From positions 124,001 through 188,000 of the forward strand of contig JAHJSB010000055.1 of NCBI GenBank assembly GCA_018830285.1: a stretch of DNA of 64,000 nt. Reading direction: 5' to 3'. Shown here in pieces: positions 9,075 to 17,645 of this stretch. Position 1 is the stretch's first letter, and each line of letters begins with the position of its first letter. The position numbers and the translations under genes are program-made. This DNA is from Alphaproteobacteria bacterium (GTDB lineage Bacteria > Pseudomonadota > Alphaproteobacteria > Caulobacterales > Hyphomonadaceae). The notes beneath the pieces were generated by a model that saw nothing but the letters and a program-made list of their open reading frames with translations, was not told the DNA's origin and searched no databases.

Positions 9075-10148
9075 CTAATCTGCCGCCACTTTCACGGCCT
9101 GCCCGGCTTTCCGTGCCACATCGGCGTGCGGACATCCAGACGCGCCGGTGGGGCAAAGACGGCTGCCGGCACACGACCGGATGCTCTCACTCATATCCAG
9201 TGCTGCGAGTGTCTCGCCGACCAGTGTCCGGATGAAGCCGGGATGCACCCCGAGGGCCTCAACGCGCGTATAGCTCGGCGCGTCGTGCTGCTCGGCGAGC
9301 AATTTGTATTCTTCGCCCAGTTCCACCAGCGTCTCGATATGCTCCGAAACGAATGCAATCGGTGCGATCAGGATATTGCGCTTGTCCTGCGCCGCGCGCT
9401 CCACTTCCGCGTCGGTCGACGGGCCGATCCATTTCAGCGGGCCGACACGTGACTGGTAGCAACCGACAACGTCCCAGTCCTGCGGCACGCGCGCCGCGAT
9501 CATCGCCGTCAGAGTCTCACACTGCCACTGGTATGGATCACCGGCCGCAACAATCTTTTCCGGCAGGCCATGCGCCGAGAGCAGCAAACGCACGTCAGCC
9601 GGCCGCCCGGCCTTGTCGAAGGCCGCCATGATCTGGTCGACATGCGCGGCGATGAAGCTTTCCTCGAAGGGATAGCAGCACACTGTGCGTGTCGGCCCGG
9701 AATAGTGTTTCTTCCATTCCTTCAGAGACGAGCCTGTCGTCGTCGTTGAGAATTGCGGATACAGCGGAAGCAACACGACTTCATCGGCGCCCCAGGCTTT
9801 GACGTCCGTCGCGGTGTCTTTCGTGAACGGATGCCAATAGCGCATCGCAATGAAAGTGCGCACCTCATCGCCGGGAAGCGACGCCGCCAGCTGGATTTGC
9901 AGCGCTTCGGCCTGTTTCTCGGTCTCGGGCAGCAGGGGGGATCCGCCGCCGGGCCCCATCAGGGCATAATTCTTCCGCGCGGATGGCGCCCGGGTCGTCG
10001 AGATGAACCGCGCCAGCGCCCAGCGGATCGGCAGGGGCGCCTGAATGATCGCCGGGTCGTCGAACAGGTTGCGCAGGAATGGCTGTACGGTGTCAGGCCC
10101 GTCAGGCCCCCCGAGATTGAACAGTACCACAGCGATTTTGCGCCCCAT
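9075..10148 (-). CDS. hemH: Ferrochelatase, probable [2Fe-2S] form
   Basis: A 357-residue enzyme that inserts ferrous iron into protoporphyrin IX. Family marks are VVLFNLGGPD at the N terminus, the catalytic-His region LLLSAHGLPEK and the Glu loop FVSEHIETLVELG. The C terminus has closely spaced cysteines at about 326, 332 and 339 (SCAGSRLC, then SGCPH) and a CC pair at 157-158. This pattern resembles the [2Fe-2S]-cluster ferrochelatases described for Caulobacter and mycobacteria. It sits 6 bases after hemE and 12 before hemJ. Confidence 0.95.
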   Translation of the reverse strand: MGRKIAVVLFNLGGPDGPDTVQPFLRNLFDDPAIIQAPLPIRWALARFISTTRAPSARKNYALMGPGGGSPLLPETEKQAEALQIQLAASLPGDEVRTFIAMRYWHPFTKDTATDVKAWGADEVVLLPLYPQFSTTTTGSSLKEWKKHYSGPTRTVCCYPFEESFIAAHVDQIMAAFDKAGRPADVRLLLSAHGLPEKIVAAGDPYQWQCETLTAMIAARVPQDWDVVGCYQSRVGPLKWIGPSTDAEVERAAQDKRNILIAPIAFVSEHIETLVELGEEYKLLAEQHDAPSYTRVEALGVHPGFIRTLVGETLAALDMSESIRSCAGSRLCPTGASGCPHADVARKAGQAVKVAAD

Positions 10149-10154
10149 CAGCGA

Positions 10155-11192
10155 TCAGCCTTCCCGCACGATTTTCAGGACACGCTCGACATTCGCGATC
10201 GGTGTTTCCGGTCGGACGCCGTGCCCCAGATTGAATATATGGGGACGACCGGCATAGGCTTCCACAAGGTCCCGGACCCGCGCATCCAGCCGCTCGCCGC
10301 CTTCGATCAGCAAGAGGGGATCTAGATGTCCCTGAACCGGCATGCCCTCCGGCAGTGCGGTATTTACGAATAGCGGCACTGCTGCGGTATCAAGCCCGAC
10401 AGCCGTCACGCCGGTAATCCGTGCATATTCCGGCAACATCGCCCCCGCGCCGCGCGGAAATCCGGTAATCGGCACGGTCACGCCCATGTCCCGCAACATC
10501 GCGACCAGTTTCGTGGTTGGCCGTATGATGACTTCGCGGAAGATATTGTCCGGCAGGCCCTCGGCCCAGCTGTCGAACAGCATCAGCGCGTCTGCGCCGG
10601 CTTCAACCTGTTTCACCAAATAGTGCGCGGTCGCTTCGATGACATAGTCCATCACGGCGGCCAGTTCCTCCGGCCGGCCATGCGCCCAGCGCCATGCCAG
10701 CGACTTGTCGGTCTTGCCGCGTCCTTCGATGGCATACAGGCTCACCGTCCAGGGCGATCCGGCAAAGCCGATCAGGGCTGTCTCCTTTGGCAGTTCGGCC
10801 TTGACCCGGGACACCGTCTCATAGACCGGCGCCAGCCTGTCAGCCGCCTTGATCGCTGGCACCTTGCCGAGATCTGACGCCGACTCGATCTGCTGGACGA
10901 TCGGCCCAACGCCCTTCTCGAATTCCACGCCCAGGCCCATCGCATCGAGGATCAGCAGGATATCGGCAAACAGGATCGCCCCGTCCATGCCATAGCGGCG
11001 GATGGGCTGGAGCGTCGCTTCCGTAGCCATTGACGGCGTATAGCAGAAATCGAGAAAGTCCTTGGCGCGTGATCGCAGCTCAAGATATTCCGGCAAGTGC
11101 CGCCCGGCCTGCCGCATCATCCATACCGGAGGCCTCTTGGCGGGCTTCCCACCAAGGACGCTGATCAGTTTTGATGTGCCGGTTTGCCCCAT
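10155..11192 (-). CDS. hemE: Uroporphyrinogen decarboxylase
   Basis: Converts uroporphyrinogen III to coproporphyrinogen III in the cytoplasm. The diagnostic PPVWMMRQAGRHLPEY block and ILFADILLILDAMG are present. I give the start at 11192 (MGQTG, 345 residues) because it places the first motif where family members have it; an ATG at 11210 would add six residues (MRDLRV). Both have weak ribosome-binding sites. The gene borders the putative replication origin, as hemE does in Caulobacter, and is transcribed away from it. Confidence 0.94.
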   Translation of the reverse strand: MGQTGTSKLISVLGGKPAKRPPVWMMRQAGRHLPEYLELRSRAKDFLDFCYTPSMATEATLQPIRRYGMDGAILFADILLILDAMGLGVEFEKGVGPIVQQIESASDLGKVPAIKAADRLAPVYETVSRVKAELPKETALIGFAGSPWTVSLYAIEGRGKTDKSLAWRWAHGRPEELAAVMDYVIEATAHYLVKQVEAGADALMLFDSWAEGLPDNIFREVIIRPTTKLVAMLRDMGVTVPITGFPRGAGAMLPEYARITGVTAVGLDTAAVPLFVNTALPEGMPVQGHLDPLLLIEGGERLDARVRDLVEAYAGRPHIFNLGHGVRPETPIANVERVLKIVREG

Positions 11193-11292
11193 GACCCTCA
11201 AATCCCTCATATCTCACAAGCCCGTCAGGGCGCTTACTATTACTATCCGGTGATATCAGGGGAGAAAGGCCACTCACAGGATTTGTCCAGCG

Positions 11293-11301
11293 AAATCCAC
11301 A
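11293..11301 (+). promoter_or_regulatory. DnaA-box-like 9-mer (AAATCCACA)
   Basis: AAATCCACA matches 7 of 9 bases of the TTATCCACA DnaA consensus, with the core ATCCACA intact. It lies on the hemE side of the CtrA boxes. Confidence 0.45.
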
Positions 11302-11327
11302 CGCGAGTCACAGGGTGTCGCACCCCG

Positions 11328-11342
11328 TTAACCCTTGCTTAA
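11328..11342. promoter_or_regulatory. CtrA box 1 (TTAA-N7-TTAA)
   Basis: TTAACCCTTGCTTAA is a perfect match to the full CtrA recognition sequence. In Caulobacter, phosphorylated CtrA bound at such sites silences the origin in swarmer cells. It is centred 34 bp from box 2, about three helical turns, so both would be on the same DNA face. Confidence 0.82.
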
Positions 11343-11361
11343 CCTTCAATTCCCGCGAGGG

Positions 11362-11376
11362 TTAATGGCAGGTTAA
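11362..11376. promoter_or_regulatory. CtrA box 2 (TTAA-N7-TTAA)
   Basis: TTAATGGCAGGTTAA is a second perfect CtrA recognition sequence, 19 bases from the end of box 1. Two such sites in one short intergenic region next to GANTC clusters strongly suggest CtrA control of replication initiation. Confidence 0.82.
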
Positions 11377-11475
11377 CGTCCCTTATGGAGTCACAGGATG
11401 AAACATAGGGGGAATCCTCGGGAGTCAGATTCGGTCGCCTGTGAATGGATTGTGACTCCCGGTGTGACGATTCAC

Positions 11476-11495
11476 CTGTCCACAGCTTGTACACA
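11476..11495 (+). promoter_or_regulatory. Two tandem DnaA-box-like 9-mers
   Basis: CTGTCCACA (11476-11484) and TTGTACACA (11487-11495) each match 7 of 9 bases of the DnaA consensus and have the same orientation with a 2-base gap. They lie on the ppsR side of the origin region. Individually weak, they gain support from their spacing and context. Confidence 0.45.
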
Positions 11496-11536
11496 GGCCT
11501 TGTGAAAACGCTCGGCCCTCGGCAAGAGAGTGTGCC

Positions 11537-12379
11537 ATGCCCAGTCCTCAACGCCCGAGCATCTATTTCAACGTCCACCTCGTGTCAGACAGCACGGGCG
11601 AAACCCTGAATGCTGTCCAGCGCGCGGCCTGCGCGCAGTTCGAGAATGTACAGGCGCTTGAGCACAACTACTACCTCGTCCGCTCGGAGCGCCAGCTTGA
11701 ACGGGTGATGCGCGAGATCGAGGCGGCGCCCGGCGTGGTCTGGTACACGATCTCCGACGAAGCGTTGCGGGCCAGGCTCGAATCCTTCTGCCGTGAACGC
11801 GGCGTCGCCACCCTGCCCGTCCTCGATGCCTCGATCGCCATGCTCGGTCGGCATCTCGGTATCGCGGCCAACCACAAGGTTGCCGGCCAGCACGCGCTGG
11901 ACCAGGATTATTTCGACCGGATGGAAGCGATCAATTTCACGCTCGCGCATGATGACGGCCAGAATGTTGACGGCCTGATCGGTGCCGACGTGATCCTGCT
12001 CGGTGTCAGTCGCACGTCCAAGACGCCGACCTGTGTCTATCTTGCCAACCGAAAGGTGCGCGCTGGCAATATCCCGCTGGTGCCTGGCGTCCAGCTGCCA
12101 CCTTTCATCGAGGAGTTAGGCGAGAAAGGCCCCATGGTCGTCGGCCTCAAGATCAGCGCTGAACGGCTGGTGCAAATCCGTCGCCAGCGCCTGATCTCGC
12201 TCAACCAGGACGAACACACGATTTATGCCGATGAAGACGCGGTCCGCGATGAGGTGACACAGGCCAATCGCCTGTTCCAGCGCAACAAGTGGAAAACCAT
12301 CGATGTCTCGCGTCGCTCGGTCGAAGAGACGGCTGCGGCCATTCTCAACTTCCTCAATGAGCGCCGCGCCCAGCTATGA
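11537..12379 (+). CDS. ppsR: Pyruvate, phosphate dikinase / PEP synthase regulatory protein
   Basis: A 280-residue DUF299-type bifunctional kinase/pyrophosphorylase that switches PEP synthase or pyruvate phosphate dikinase off and on by ADP-dependent phosphorylation. The N terminus FNVHLVSDSTGETLNAVQRAA and the P-loop-like GVSRTSKTPTCVYLANRK are family signatures. It is the first gene to the right of the putative origin (the position of RP001 in Caulobacter). Its TGA overlaps the maf ATG by 4 bases, starting a tightly coupled five-gene run. Confidence 0.93.
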   Translation: MPSPQRPSIYFNVHLVSDSTGETLNAVQRAACAQFENVQALEHNYYLVRSERQLERVMREIEAAPGVVWYTISDEALRARLESFCRERGVATLPVLDASIAMLGRHLGIAANHKVAGQHALDQDYFDRMEAINFTLAHDDGQNVDGLIGADVILLGVSRTSKTPTCVYLANRKVRAGNIPLVPGVQLPPFIEELGEKGPMVVGLKISAERLVQIRRQRLISLNQDEHTIYADEDAVRDEVTQANRLFQRNKWKTIDVSRRSVEETAAAILNFLNERRAQL

Positions 12380-12972
12380 GCCTTGCCATAACCCTCGCCT
12401 CGGGCAGCGCCAGCCGCCAGGGCCTCCTCGCCGGCGCTGGCATTGACGCGGCCAGTATCCGGCCCAATGTCGATGAATATGCCGCGAAAGCCGCCCTGCG
12501 TGCCCAAGGCATGTCCGTACGCGACCAGGCCATGAAACTGGCGGAACTCAAGGCCGTCAAAGTCTCCAGCCGCACGCCCGGTCTCGTTGTCGGTGGCGAC
12601 CAGATGCTTTCGCTGGAGCATGAGGCGATCGACAAGCCGGCTGACCTTGCGGCCGCGCGCGATCATTTGCGCAAACTCTCCGGCAAGACGCATACGCTGG
12701 AAACGGCCATTGTCGTCTGCGAAAACGGCGTGCCGGTCTGGCGCCACCTCGCGCGGCCCAAACTCACGATGCGGCCGCTCAGCGAGGAGTTTATCGAATC
12801 CTATGTTGCACGCGCTGGCGACGCCCTGCTCTCGACGGTCGGCGCCTACCAGCTCGAGGGTCTCGGGGCGCAACTCTTCACGAAGATCGAAGGCGACTAT
12901 TTCTCGATACTCGGTTTGCCGCTGCTGCCGCTGCTCGATTATTTCCGTACGCGCGGGGCGATCGCGTCATGA
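12376..12972 (+). CDS. maf: Maf family nucleotide pyrophosphatase
   Basis: A 198-residue Maf/HAM1-fold enzyme that hydrolyses non-canonical or modified nucleoside triphosphates. Visible motifs are LASGSASRQGLLAGAG at the N terminus, PNVDEY, GGDQMLSLE and LRKLSGKTHTLETAIVV. The exact substrate class (dTTP/UTP type or YceF m7GTP type) cannot be fixed by eye. ATGA overlaps join it to ppsR and aroE. Confidence 0.9.
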   Translation: MSLAITLASGSASRQGLLAGAGIDAASIRPNVDEYAAKAALRAQGMSVRDQAMKLAELKAVKVSSRTPGLVVGGDQMLSLEHEAIDKPADLAAARDHLRKLSGKTHTLETAIVVCENGVPVWRHLARPKLTMRPLSEEFIESYVARAGDALLSTVGAYQLEGLGAQLFTKIEGDYFSILGLPLLPLLDYFRTRGAIAS

Positions 12973-13784
12973 CCGGGCTCTATGGCGTCATCGGCGATCC
13001 GATCGCCCATTCCCTCTCGCCGCTCATACACAATGAGTGGCTGCGAGAACACGGGATAGACGCCATTTACAAGGCCATGCAGGTGCCCGCTGGCGAACTG
13101 GAAGCGGCGCTGGAAACCTTGACGCGGCAAGGCGCACGCGGACTCAACATCACCTTGCCGCATAAGCAGGCAGCGCTCGCGTTGGCGGAGGAAAAGGGTG
13201 ATCTCGCCCGTCGCATCGGGGCAGCCAACACGCTTGTCCGCACAGAGACAGGCGGCTGGCGCGCCGAGAATACGGATGCGCCCGGCTTTATCCACACGCT
13301 CGACAAGGCAGGCGTGGACGTGGCTGGAAAGAATGTCTTCCTGCTCGGCGCAGGCGGATCCGCACGGGCCCTTGCCGTAGTGCTGACCGACCTCGGCGCA
13401 GACCTGACGATATGCAACCGGACAATATCCCGCGCTGAGGAGATCGCCGACAATCTGCTGACGAAACCCGAGATCTGCACACTTGATGTGGGTCTTGAGC
13501 GCCTCGCTACCGCTGAACTGGTCGTCAATACGGTGAGTCTCGGATATTCCGGGCAAGCGCTCGAATTGCCGAAAGGCGTAGGCAAGACGTTCTACGATAT
13601 CAGCTATGGCAAGGCGGCTGCACCGACGCTCGCCCATGCCGTCGCACAGGACTGGCGCACAATGGATGGCCTTGGCATGCTGGTTGCGCAAGCGGCCTTC
13701 GCTTTCGAGCATTGGTTCGGCATTTTGCCAGACATGGAGGGTGTCGAGACCCGGTGCCGCGCCATCGTGGAGGCCACGACATGA
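12969..13784 (+). CDS. aroE: Shikimate dehydrogenase
   Basis: A 271-residue NADP-dependent enzyme of aromatic amino-acid synthesis (3-dehydroshikimate to shikimate). The substrate-binding N domain has [14 protein letters not shown] and [12 protein letters not shown] (catalytic Lys); the cofactor domain has [13 protein letters not shown]; the ENTDAPGF motif is close to the usual NTDGxGF. The start overlaps the maf stop and its stop overlaps coaE, each by 4 bases. Confidence 0.94.
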   Translation: MTGLYGVIGDPIAHSLSPLIHNEWLREHGIDAIYKAMQVPAGELEAALETLTRQGARGLNITLPHKQAALALAEEKGDLARRIGAANTLVRTETGGWRAENTDAPGFIHTLDKAGVDVAGKNVFLLGAGGSARALAVVLTDLGADLTICNRTISRAEEIADNLLTKPEICTLDVGLERLATAELVVNTVSLGYSGQALELPKGVGKTFYDISYGKAAAPTLAHAVAQDWRTMDGLGMLVAQAAFAFEHWFGILPDMEGVETRCRAIVEATT

Positions 13785-14389
13785 TCATTCTCGGCCTGAC
13801 AGGGTCCATCGGCATGGGAAAATCCGCGACCGCAGAGCTGTTCCGCGAAGAGGGCGTGCCCGTCTATGATGCCGATGCGGCCGTTCACGCACTCTATGCC
13901 AGGGGCGGCGCTGCCGTTGCGCCCGTCGAAGCCGCGTTTCCGGGCGTCGCTGTGGATGGCGCGATCGACCGTATTCGCTTGCGGGAACGCGTACTCGACG
14001 ATGCCGAAGCGATGAGACAGCTCGAAGCCATCGTTCACCCGCTCGCCGGTGCGGCCCAGCATGATTTCCGCCAGGCGGCCCGTGAATCCGGCGCGCCCTT
14101 CGTGGTCATCGACATCCCGCTTCTGTACGAAACCGGTGGCTGGCAGTTCTGCGACTATGTCGTCGTCGTCACGGCATCGGCAACGGTCCAGCGCGAACGC
14201 GTCCTCTCTCGGCCCGGAATGACCGAGAAGGCTTTTGAATCTATTCTTGCCCGTCAGGTGCCCGACGCTGAAAAGCGCGCGCGCGCCGATTTCATCATCC
14301 CCACGGAGCATGGTTTCGAGTTTGCGCGCGACCTGGTTCGCGCCATAATCGCGCTGATGAATCGCAAGGACGAAGAAGAACACGCATGA
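13781..14389 (+). CDS. coaE: Dephospho-CoA kinase
   Basis: A 202-residue P-loop kinase that performs the last step of coenzyme A synthesis. The N terminus [18 protein letters not shown] is the ATP-binding loop, followed by VYDADAAVH; later [21 protein letters not shown] is the usual lid and substrate region. I chose the ATG at 13781, which overlaps the aroE TGA (ATGA) and puts the P-loop at residue 8; upstream in-frame starts would lie deep inside aroE. Confidence 0.94.
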   Translation: MIILGLTGSIGMGKSATAELFREEGVPVYDADAAVHALYARGGAAVAPVEAAFPGVAVDGAIDRIRLRERVLDDAEAMRQLEAIVHPLAGAAQHDFRQAARESGAPFVVIDIPLLYETGGWQFCDYVVVVTASATVQRERVLSRPGMTEKAFESILARQVPDAEKRARADFIIPTEHGFEFARDLVRAIIALMNRKDEEEHA

Positions 14390-15084
14390 CCAAACTCATC
14401 CGCGAAATTGCCTTCGACACCGAGACGACAGGCCTCAATCCGAATGAGGGCGACCGTATTATCGAGATCGGCGCTGTCGAGATGATCAATCACATCCCGA
14501 CCGGCCAGACGTTCCGCACACTGATCCACCCGCGTCGGCCTGTTTCTGCGGACACCGTACGCATCACCGGCATCACGGATGAACACCTGAAGGATGCGCC
14601 ATTCTTCGAGGAAGAGCATGTGATCGGGGCCTTCCTCGAGTTCATCGGCGACGACATCCTCGTCGCACACAATGCAGGCTTCGACCGCGGCTTCCTCAAC
14701 ATGGAGCTTGCGCTCTGCGGTCGGCCGCTGATTGAGGACCACCGCTTCATCGATACCGCCGCCATGGCGCGCAAGAAATATCCCGGCGCACCAGCCAGCC
14801 TCGACGCGCTCTGCAAGCGGTTCGACATATCGCTTGAAAGCCGCACGCTTCACGGTGCCCTGCTCGATAGTCAGCTCCTGGCCAGTGTCTATCTGGAACT
14901 GCTGGGGGGCCGCGCACGCGCCTTCTCGTTCGACGCACCGACCGAGGAATCAGGCAGCGGTGAACGGCGCGCCGCGCGACAGCGGCCAACGCCGCTCGCA
15001 CCATTGCTCACGTCGTCAGAGCAGGCCGCTCACGCGACCTTCATCGAAACCCTTGGCCCCGATTGTCTCTGGAGACAGGCCTGA
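14386..15084 (+). CDS. dnaQ: DNA polymerase III epsilon subunit (3'-5' proofreading exonuclease)
   Basis: A 232-residue DEDDh exonuclease. Exo I is [10 protein letters not shown] (Asp and Glu metal ligands), Exo II is [10 protein letters not shown], and Exo III is [21 protein letters not shown] with the catalytic His and Asp. The C-terminal tail after the exonuclease domain is the expected contact to the alpha subunit. It starts with a 4-base overlap with coaE and ends 3 bases before convergent secB. Confidence 0.95.
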   Translation: MTKLIREIAFDTETTGLNPNEGDRIIEIGAVEMINHIPTGQTFRTLIHPRRPVSADTVRITGITDEHLKDAPFFEEEHVIGAFLEFIGDDILVAHNAGFDRGFLNMELALCGRPLIEDHRFIDTAAMARKKYPGAPASLDALCKRFDISLESRTLHGALLDSQLLASVYLELLGGRARAFSFDAPTEESGSGERRAARQRPTPLAPLLTSSEQAAHATFIETLGPDCLWRQA

Positions 15085-15087
15085 GGC

Positions 15088-15591
15088 CTATTGCTGGGTC
15101 GGAGCGGGGGCGCTGGCAGCGCGACGCACCTGGGCCTGATACAGCGCAACAAAGTCAACCGGATCGATCAGCAGGGGCGGGAAACCGCCTTCGCGCGTGA
15201 TCTCGGCAATGATCCGACGCGCAAACGGGAACAGCAGGCGTGGGCATTCGATCAGCAACATGGGCTCGAGCTGGTCCTGGGCGACATTCTGCAGCTGGAA
15301 CAGGCCAGCATAATCGAGTTCGGTGATGAACATCACCTTGCCATCGGAAAGTGCCTTGGCCGAAAGCTTCAGCGACACTTCAAACAGGCCGTTGCCGTCT
15401 GCGTGCGGCTTGGCGCCGACATCAATGCCAAGGTCGATGTTGGGCTGGGCCTGGACAGGGGAATGACCCGGATTTTCGAACGACAGGTCTTTAACATACT
15501 GGCCGAGAACGCGCATAACCGGTGCGGGTGGCTGCTCGCCATTCGGGTCCTGTGGGGGAGTGGGGTTTCCCGGTGCGCTCGTGTCTGTCAT
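15088..15591 (-). CDS. secB: Protein-export chaperone SecB
   Basis: A 167-residue tetrameric chaperone that holds precursors unfolded for SecA. Typical features are VLGQYVKDLSFENPG, then NIDLGIDVGAKPHADG, and LLIECPRLLFPFARRIIAEITREGGFPPLLIDPVDFVALYQ. I chose the ATG at 15591 (MTDTSAPG), because the longer frame to 15909 runs across the divergent promoter region and has no family similarity. The N terminus is Pro-rich, as in many alphaproteobacterial SecB proteins. Confidence 0.94.
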   Translation of the reverse strand: MTDTSAPGNPTPPQDPNGEQPPAPVMRVLGQYVKDLSFENPGHSPVQAQPNIDLGIDVGAKPHADGNGLFEVSLKLSAKALSDGKVMFITELDYAGLFQLQNVAQDQLEPMLLIECPRLLFPFARRIIAEITREGGFPPLLIDPVDFVALYQAQVRRAASAPAPTQQ

Positions 15592-15726
15592 GATGTTTCC
15601 TCTACCTGGATCGCACCGCGCGCCTAGCATGCGGCCTCCCATGGCGCAACGCATCACTGGCTTCACAAGGCCATCGTGACTATCTAGATAGGACACCGCC
15701 GAATGCCTGAAGGAAATTTGCTCTAA

Positions 15727-16344
15727 ATGTTCGACCCAGTAATCGAGGTTCTTGTGCTTGCAGCCGTGGCGCTGATTGTGCTGTCGCGTCTTTATATGGC
15801 GCTCGGCCGCGGCGGCAACGACCGGCCCGTGCAGCGCCCGACGGCATCCCAGAGCCCTCGCGACGTTGCGCCGACAGAGCTTGCCGAGCGCCGCGAGCGC
15901 AGGGATCATGTGGAACGCCCAATCTTCACGGGTCCCGCTGCGGGCGGTCTCGAAGACATTTATAACGCTGACAACAGTTTTTCGGCCGCGGGTTTCATGC
16001 AGGGCGCGAAGGCCGCCTACCAGATGATTGTGGCGGCCTTTGCACGGGGTGACCGCGACACGCTGCGCCCGCTACTCGATGACGATGTCTACGAGGCCTG
16101 GGACGAAGCCATCACCGCGCGTGCGGCCAGCGGTGAAAAGGCGTTTGAATTGCTGCGTATCAAGCGCGCAGAAATCGACAGCGCAGAGCTTGATGGCAGC
16201 ATGGCGCGGATCATGATCCGCTATGAGGCGGAGCTTGGCGACGGGGAAATCACCCGAACGGCGAGGGAAGTCTGGACGTTCATGCGGAATGTCACTGCGT
16301 CTGATCCCAACTGGATCCTCGACGACGTCGAAGCGGCCAACTAG
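15727..16344 (+). CDS. Tim44/TimA-domain inner-membrane adaptor protein
   Basis: A 205-residue protein with one N-terminal membrane segment (about residues 6-25, VIEVLVLAAVALIVLSRLYM), a charged linker and a C-terminal Tim44-like domain (about 85-200, FMQGAKAAYQMIVAAFARGD and ending DPNWILDDVEA). Such proteins sit beside secB/mltA in Caulobacter relatives and are thought to have been ancestral to mitochondrial Tim44; their bacterial role is not well defined. It diverges from secB across 135 bases. Confidence 0.85.
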   Translation: MFDPVIEVLVLAAVALIVLSRLYMALGRGGNDRPVQRPTASQSPRDVAPTELAERRERRDHVERPIFTGPAAGGLEDIYNADNSFSAAGFMQGAKAAYQMIVAAFARGDRDTLRPLLDDDVYEAWDEAITARAASGEKAFELLRIKRAEIDSAELDGSMARIMIRYEAELGDGEITRTAREVWTFMRNVTASDPNWILDDVEAAN

Positions 16345-16350
16345 GCGCAA

Positions 16351-16384
16351 GCCTGTCACAAGCAGCATCTTTTGGATGACAGGC
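16351..16384. repeat. Inverted repeat between Tim44-like gene and mltA
   Basis: GCCTGTCA (16351-16358) and TGACAGGC (16377-16384) are perfect 8-base inverted arms with an 18-base spacer. There is no T-run after the right arm, so it is not a clear terminator; it may be an operator or leader structure for mltA. Confidence 0.3.
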
Positions 16385-16412
16385 GCGCGCGAAGCGGGTC
16401 ATAAATTGCGGC

Positions 16413-17636
16413 ATGCTTCGCTCCGTCGCCGCCATCGTCCTGTCGTTCGCGTTGATCTCGTGCCAAAGCGCGCTCCGCCCGCCAATCGTCTATCCGCATC
16501 AGGACGTCGCTGTGCTGAAGGGGCCGTCTCGCTCCACCACCGCGCCGCAGGCCTATTCTGACGTTCCGGGCTGGTCCTCGGCACGGCTGGCGGCCAGTCT
16601 GCAGGCGTTCAAGCGCAGTTGTGCGCGCCTGTCGAAGCGGCCCAGGGATGACTATGTCTCGTCCAACGCGACCTGGGCCGGCACTGTGTCGGACTGGCTG
16701 TCAGCCTGTGCAGCGCTCCAGCGCACGCATGATGAGCCCGGTGCGCGCGCCGCCTTCGAGACGCTTTTCATTCCGATCGAAGCCCTGTCGCCTGATGGAG
16801 CGAGCCGGTTCACAGGCTATTTCGAGCCGACTTATGAGGCGCGCCGCAGCCCCGTTCCCCCCTATACAGAACCTGTCCCGGCGCTGCCCGCTGACCTCAT
16901 CCCGAACGGCGCCTCGCCGCTCCAGCGCCAGCGAAACGGCAAGACGCGGCCCTATCCCGCGCGCGAGGAGATTACCCGTAATGGTGTGTCCGCGATCGCC
17001 TACGCGCATCCGTCGGATGTCTTCTTCCTGCAGATCCAGGGGTCTGGCCGGCTCAGGTTTCCGGATGGCTCCACCACGCGCGCCGTCTATGCCGCCCATA
17101 ATGGCCAGCCCTTCCGGTCGACGGCCAACTGGCTGATGGAGACGGGTCGGATCTCGCGGGGCCAGGCCAACATGCATGGCATTCGGGCGTGGATGGACAG
17201 GGCCGGTCCGGCCGAGGCTCGCCTCGCGATGAACCAGAACCCGCGCTATGTCTTCTTCCGTGCCGAGCCGGAAGGAGACCCGACACTCGGTCCCGTTGGG
17301 GCGCAGGGTGTGCCGCTGACACCGCTCGGCTCGATGGCCGTCGATACCAGCATCCAGCCGCTGGGCGTCCCCATGTTCGTGCAGACCACCGCGCCGGGCC
17401 TTGGCGGCAATTGGTCGGGCCTGCTCATCTCGCAGGACACGGGCGGCGCGATCAAGGGTGCCGTGCGCGGCGACCTGTATTTCGGCACCGGCCCGGATGC
17501 CGGTGTGCGCGCCGGCACCATGAATGCGCCAGGGCGGCTCTGGGTGCTCTTGCCTCGGTCTGTGGCCGAGCGCCTGATCCGCGCGATGCAGGTCTCCGAC
17601 GCGTCCGACCTTGGCGATCCGCCATTCGCGCCCTAG
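16413..17636 (+). CDS. mltA: Membrane-bound lytic murein transglycosylase A
   Basis: A 407-residue lipoprotein (lipobox LISC, Cys17) that cleaves peptidoglycan glycan strands to 1,6-anhydro products. The MltA barrel shows FTGYFEPTYEARRS, then VFFLQIQGSGRLRFPDG, and the 3D domain with GSMAVDTSIQPLGVPMFV and ISQDTGGAIKGAVRGDLYFG, including the catalytic Asp. It is followed after 9 bases by the smr gene. Confidence 0.94.
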   Translation: MLRSVAAIVLSFALISCQSALRPPIVYPHQDVAVLKGPSRSTTAPQAYSDVPGWSSARLAASLQAFKRSCARLSKRPRDDYVSSNATWAGTVSDWLSACAALQRTHDEPGARAAFETLFIPIEALSPDGASRFTGYFEPTYEARRSPVPPYTEPVPALPADLIPNGASPLQRQRNGKTRPYPAREEITRNGVSAIAYAHPSDVFFLQIQGSGRLRFPDGSTTRAVYAAHNGQPFRSTANWLMETGRISRGQANMHGIRAWMDRAGPAEARLAMNQNPRYVFFRAEPEGDPTLGPVGAQGVPLTPLGSMAVDTSIQPLGVPMFVQTTAPGLGGNWSGLLISQDTGGAIKGAVRGDLYFGTGPDAGVRAGTMNAPGRLWVLLPRSVAERLIRAMQVSDASDLGDPPFAP

Positions 17637-17645
17637 ACGGAGCCG

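Larger units (their letters stand above)
11305..11473. promoter_or_regulatory. Cluster of seven GANTC (CcrM) methylation sites
   Basis: GANTC occurs at 11305, 11388, 11412, 11422, 11428, 11454 and 11469: seven sites in 169 bases where about one is expected in random sequence. GANTC is the target of the cell-cycle methyltransferase CcrM. Dense GANTC sites are a known feature of the Caulobacter origin, where full or hemi-methylation marks replication state. Confidence 0.8.
11211..11536. other. oriC: Putative chromosomal replication origin (oriC/Cori-like)
   Basis: This 326-base non-coding gap lies between hemE (leftward) and ppsR (rightward), the same gene pair that flanks the Caulobacter crescentus origin. 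It contains two perfect CtrA boxes, seven GANTC sites, several 7-of-9 DnaA-box-like sequences ending in CCACA or ACACA, and a more AT-rich stretch near hemE (about 11232-11256). Transcription diverges from this point on both sides, and parAB/parS lie 7-9 kb away. I see no coding potential. Origin function is inferred from this combination. Confidence 0.85.

Noticed and set aside
15592-15909. Longer secB frame to 15909
   Set aside because: It crosses the divergent promoter and overlaps the Tim44-like gene; no SecB similarity in the extension.
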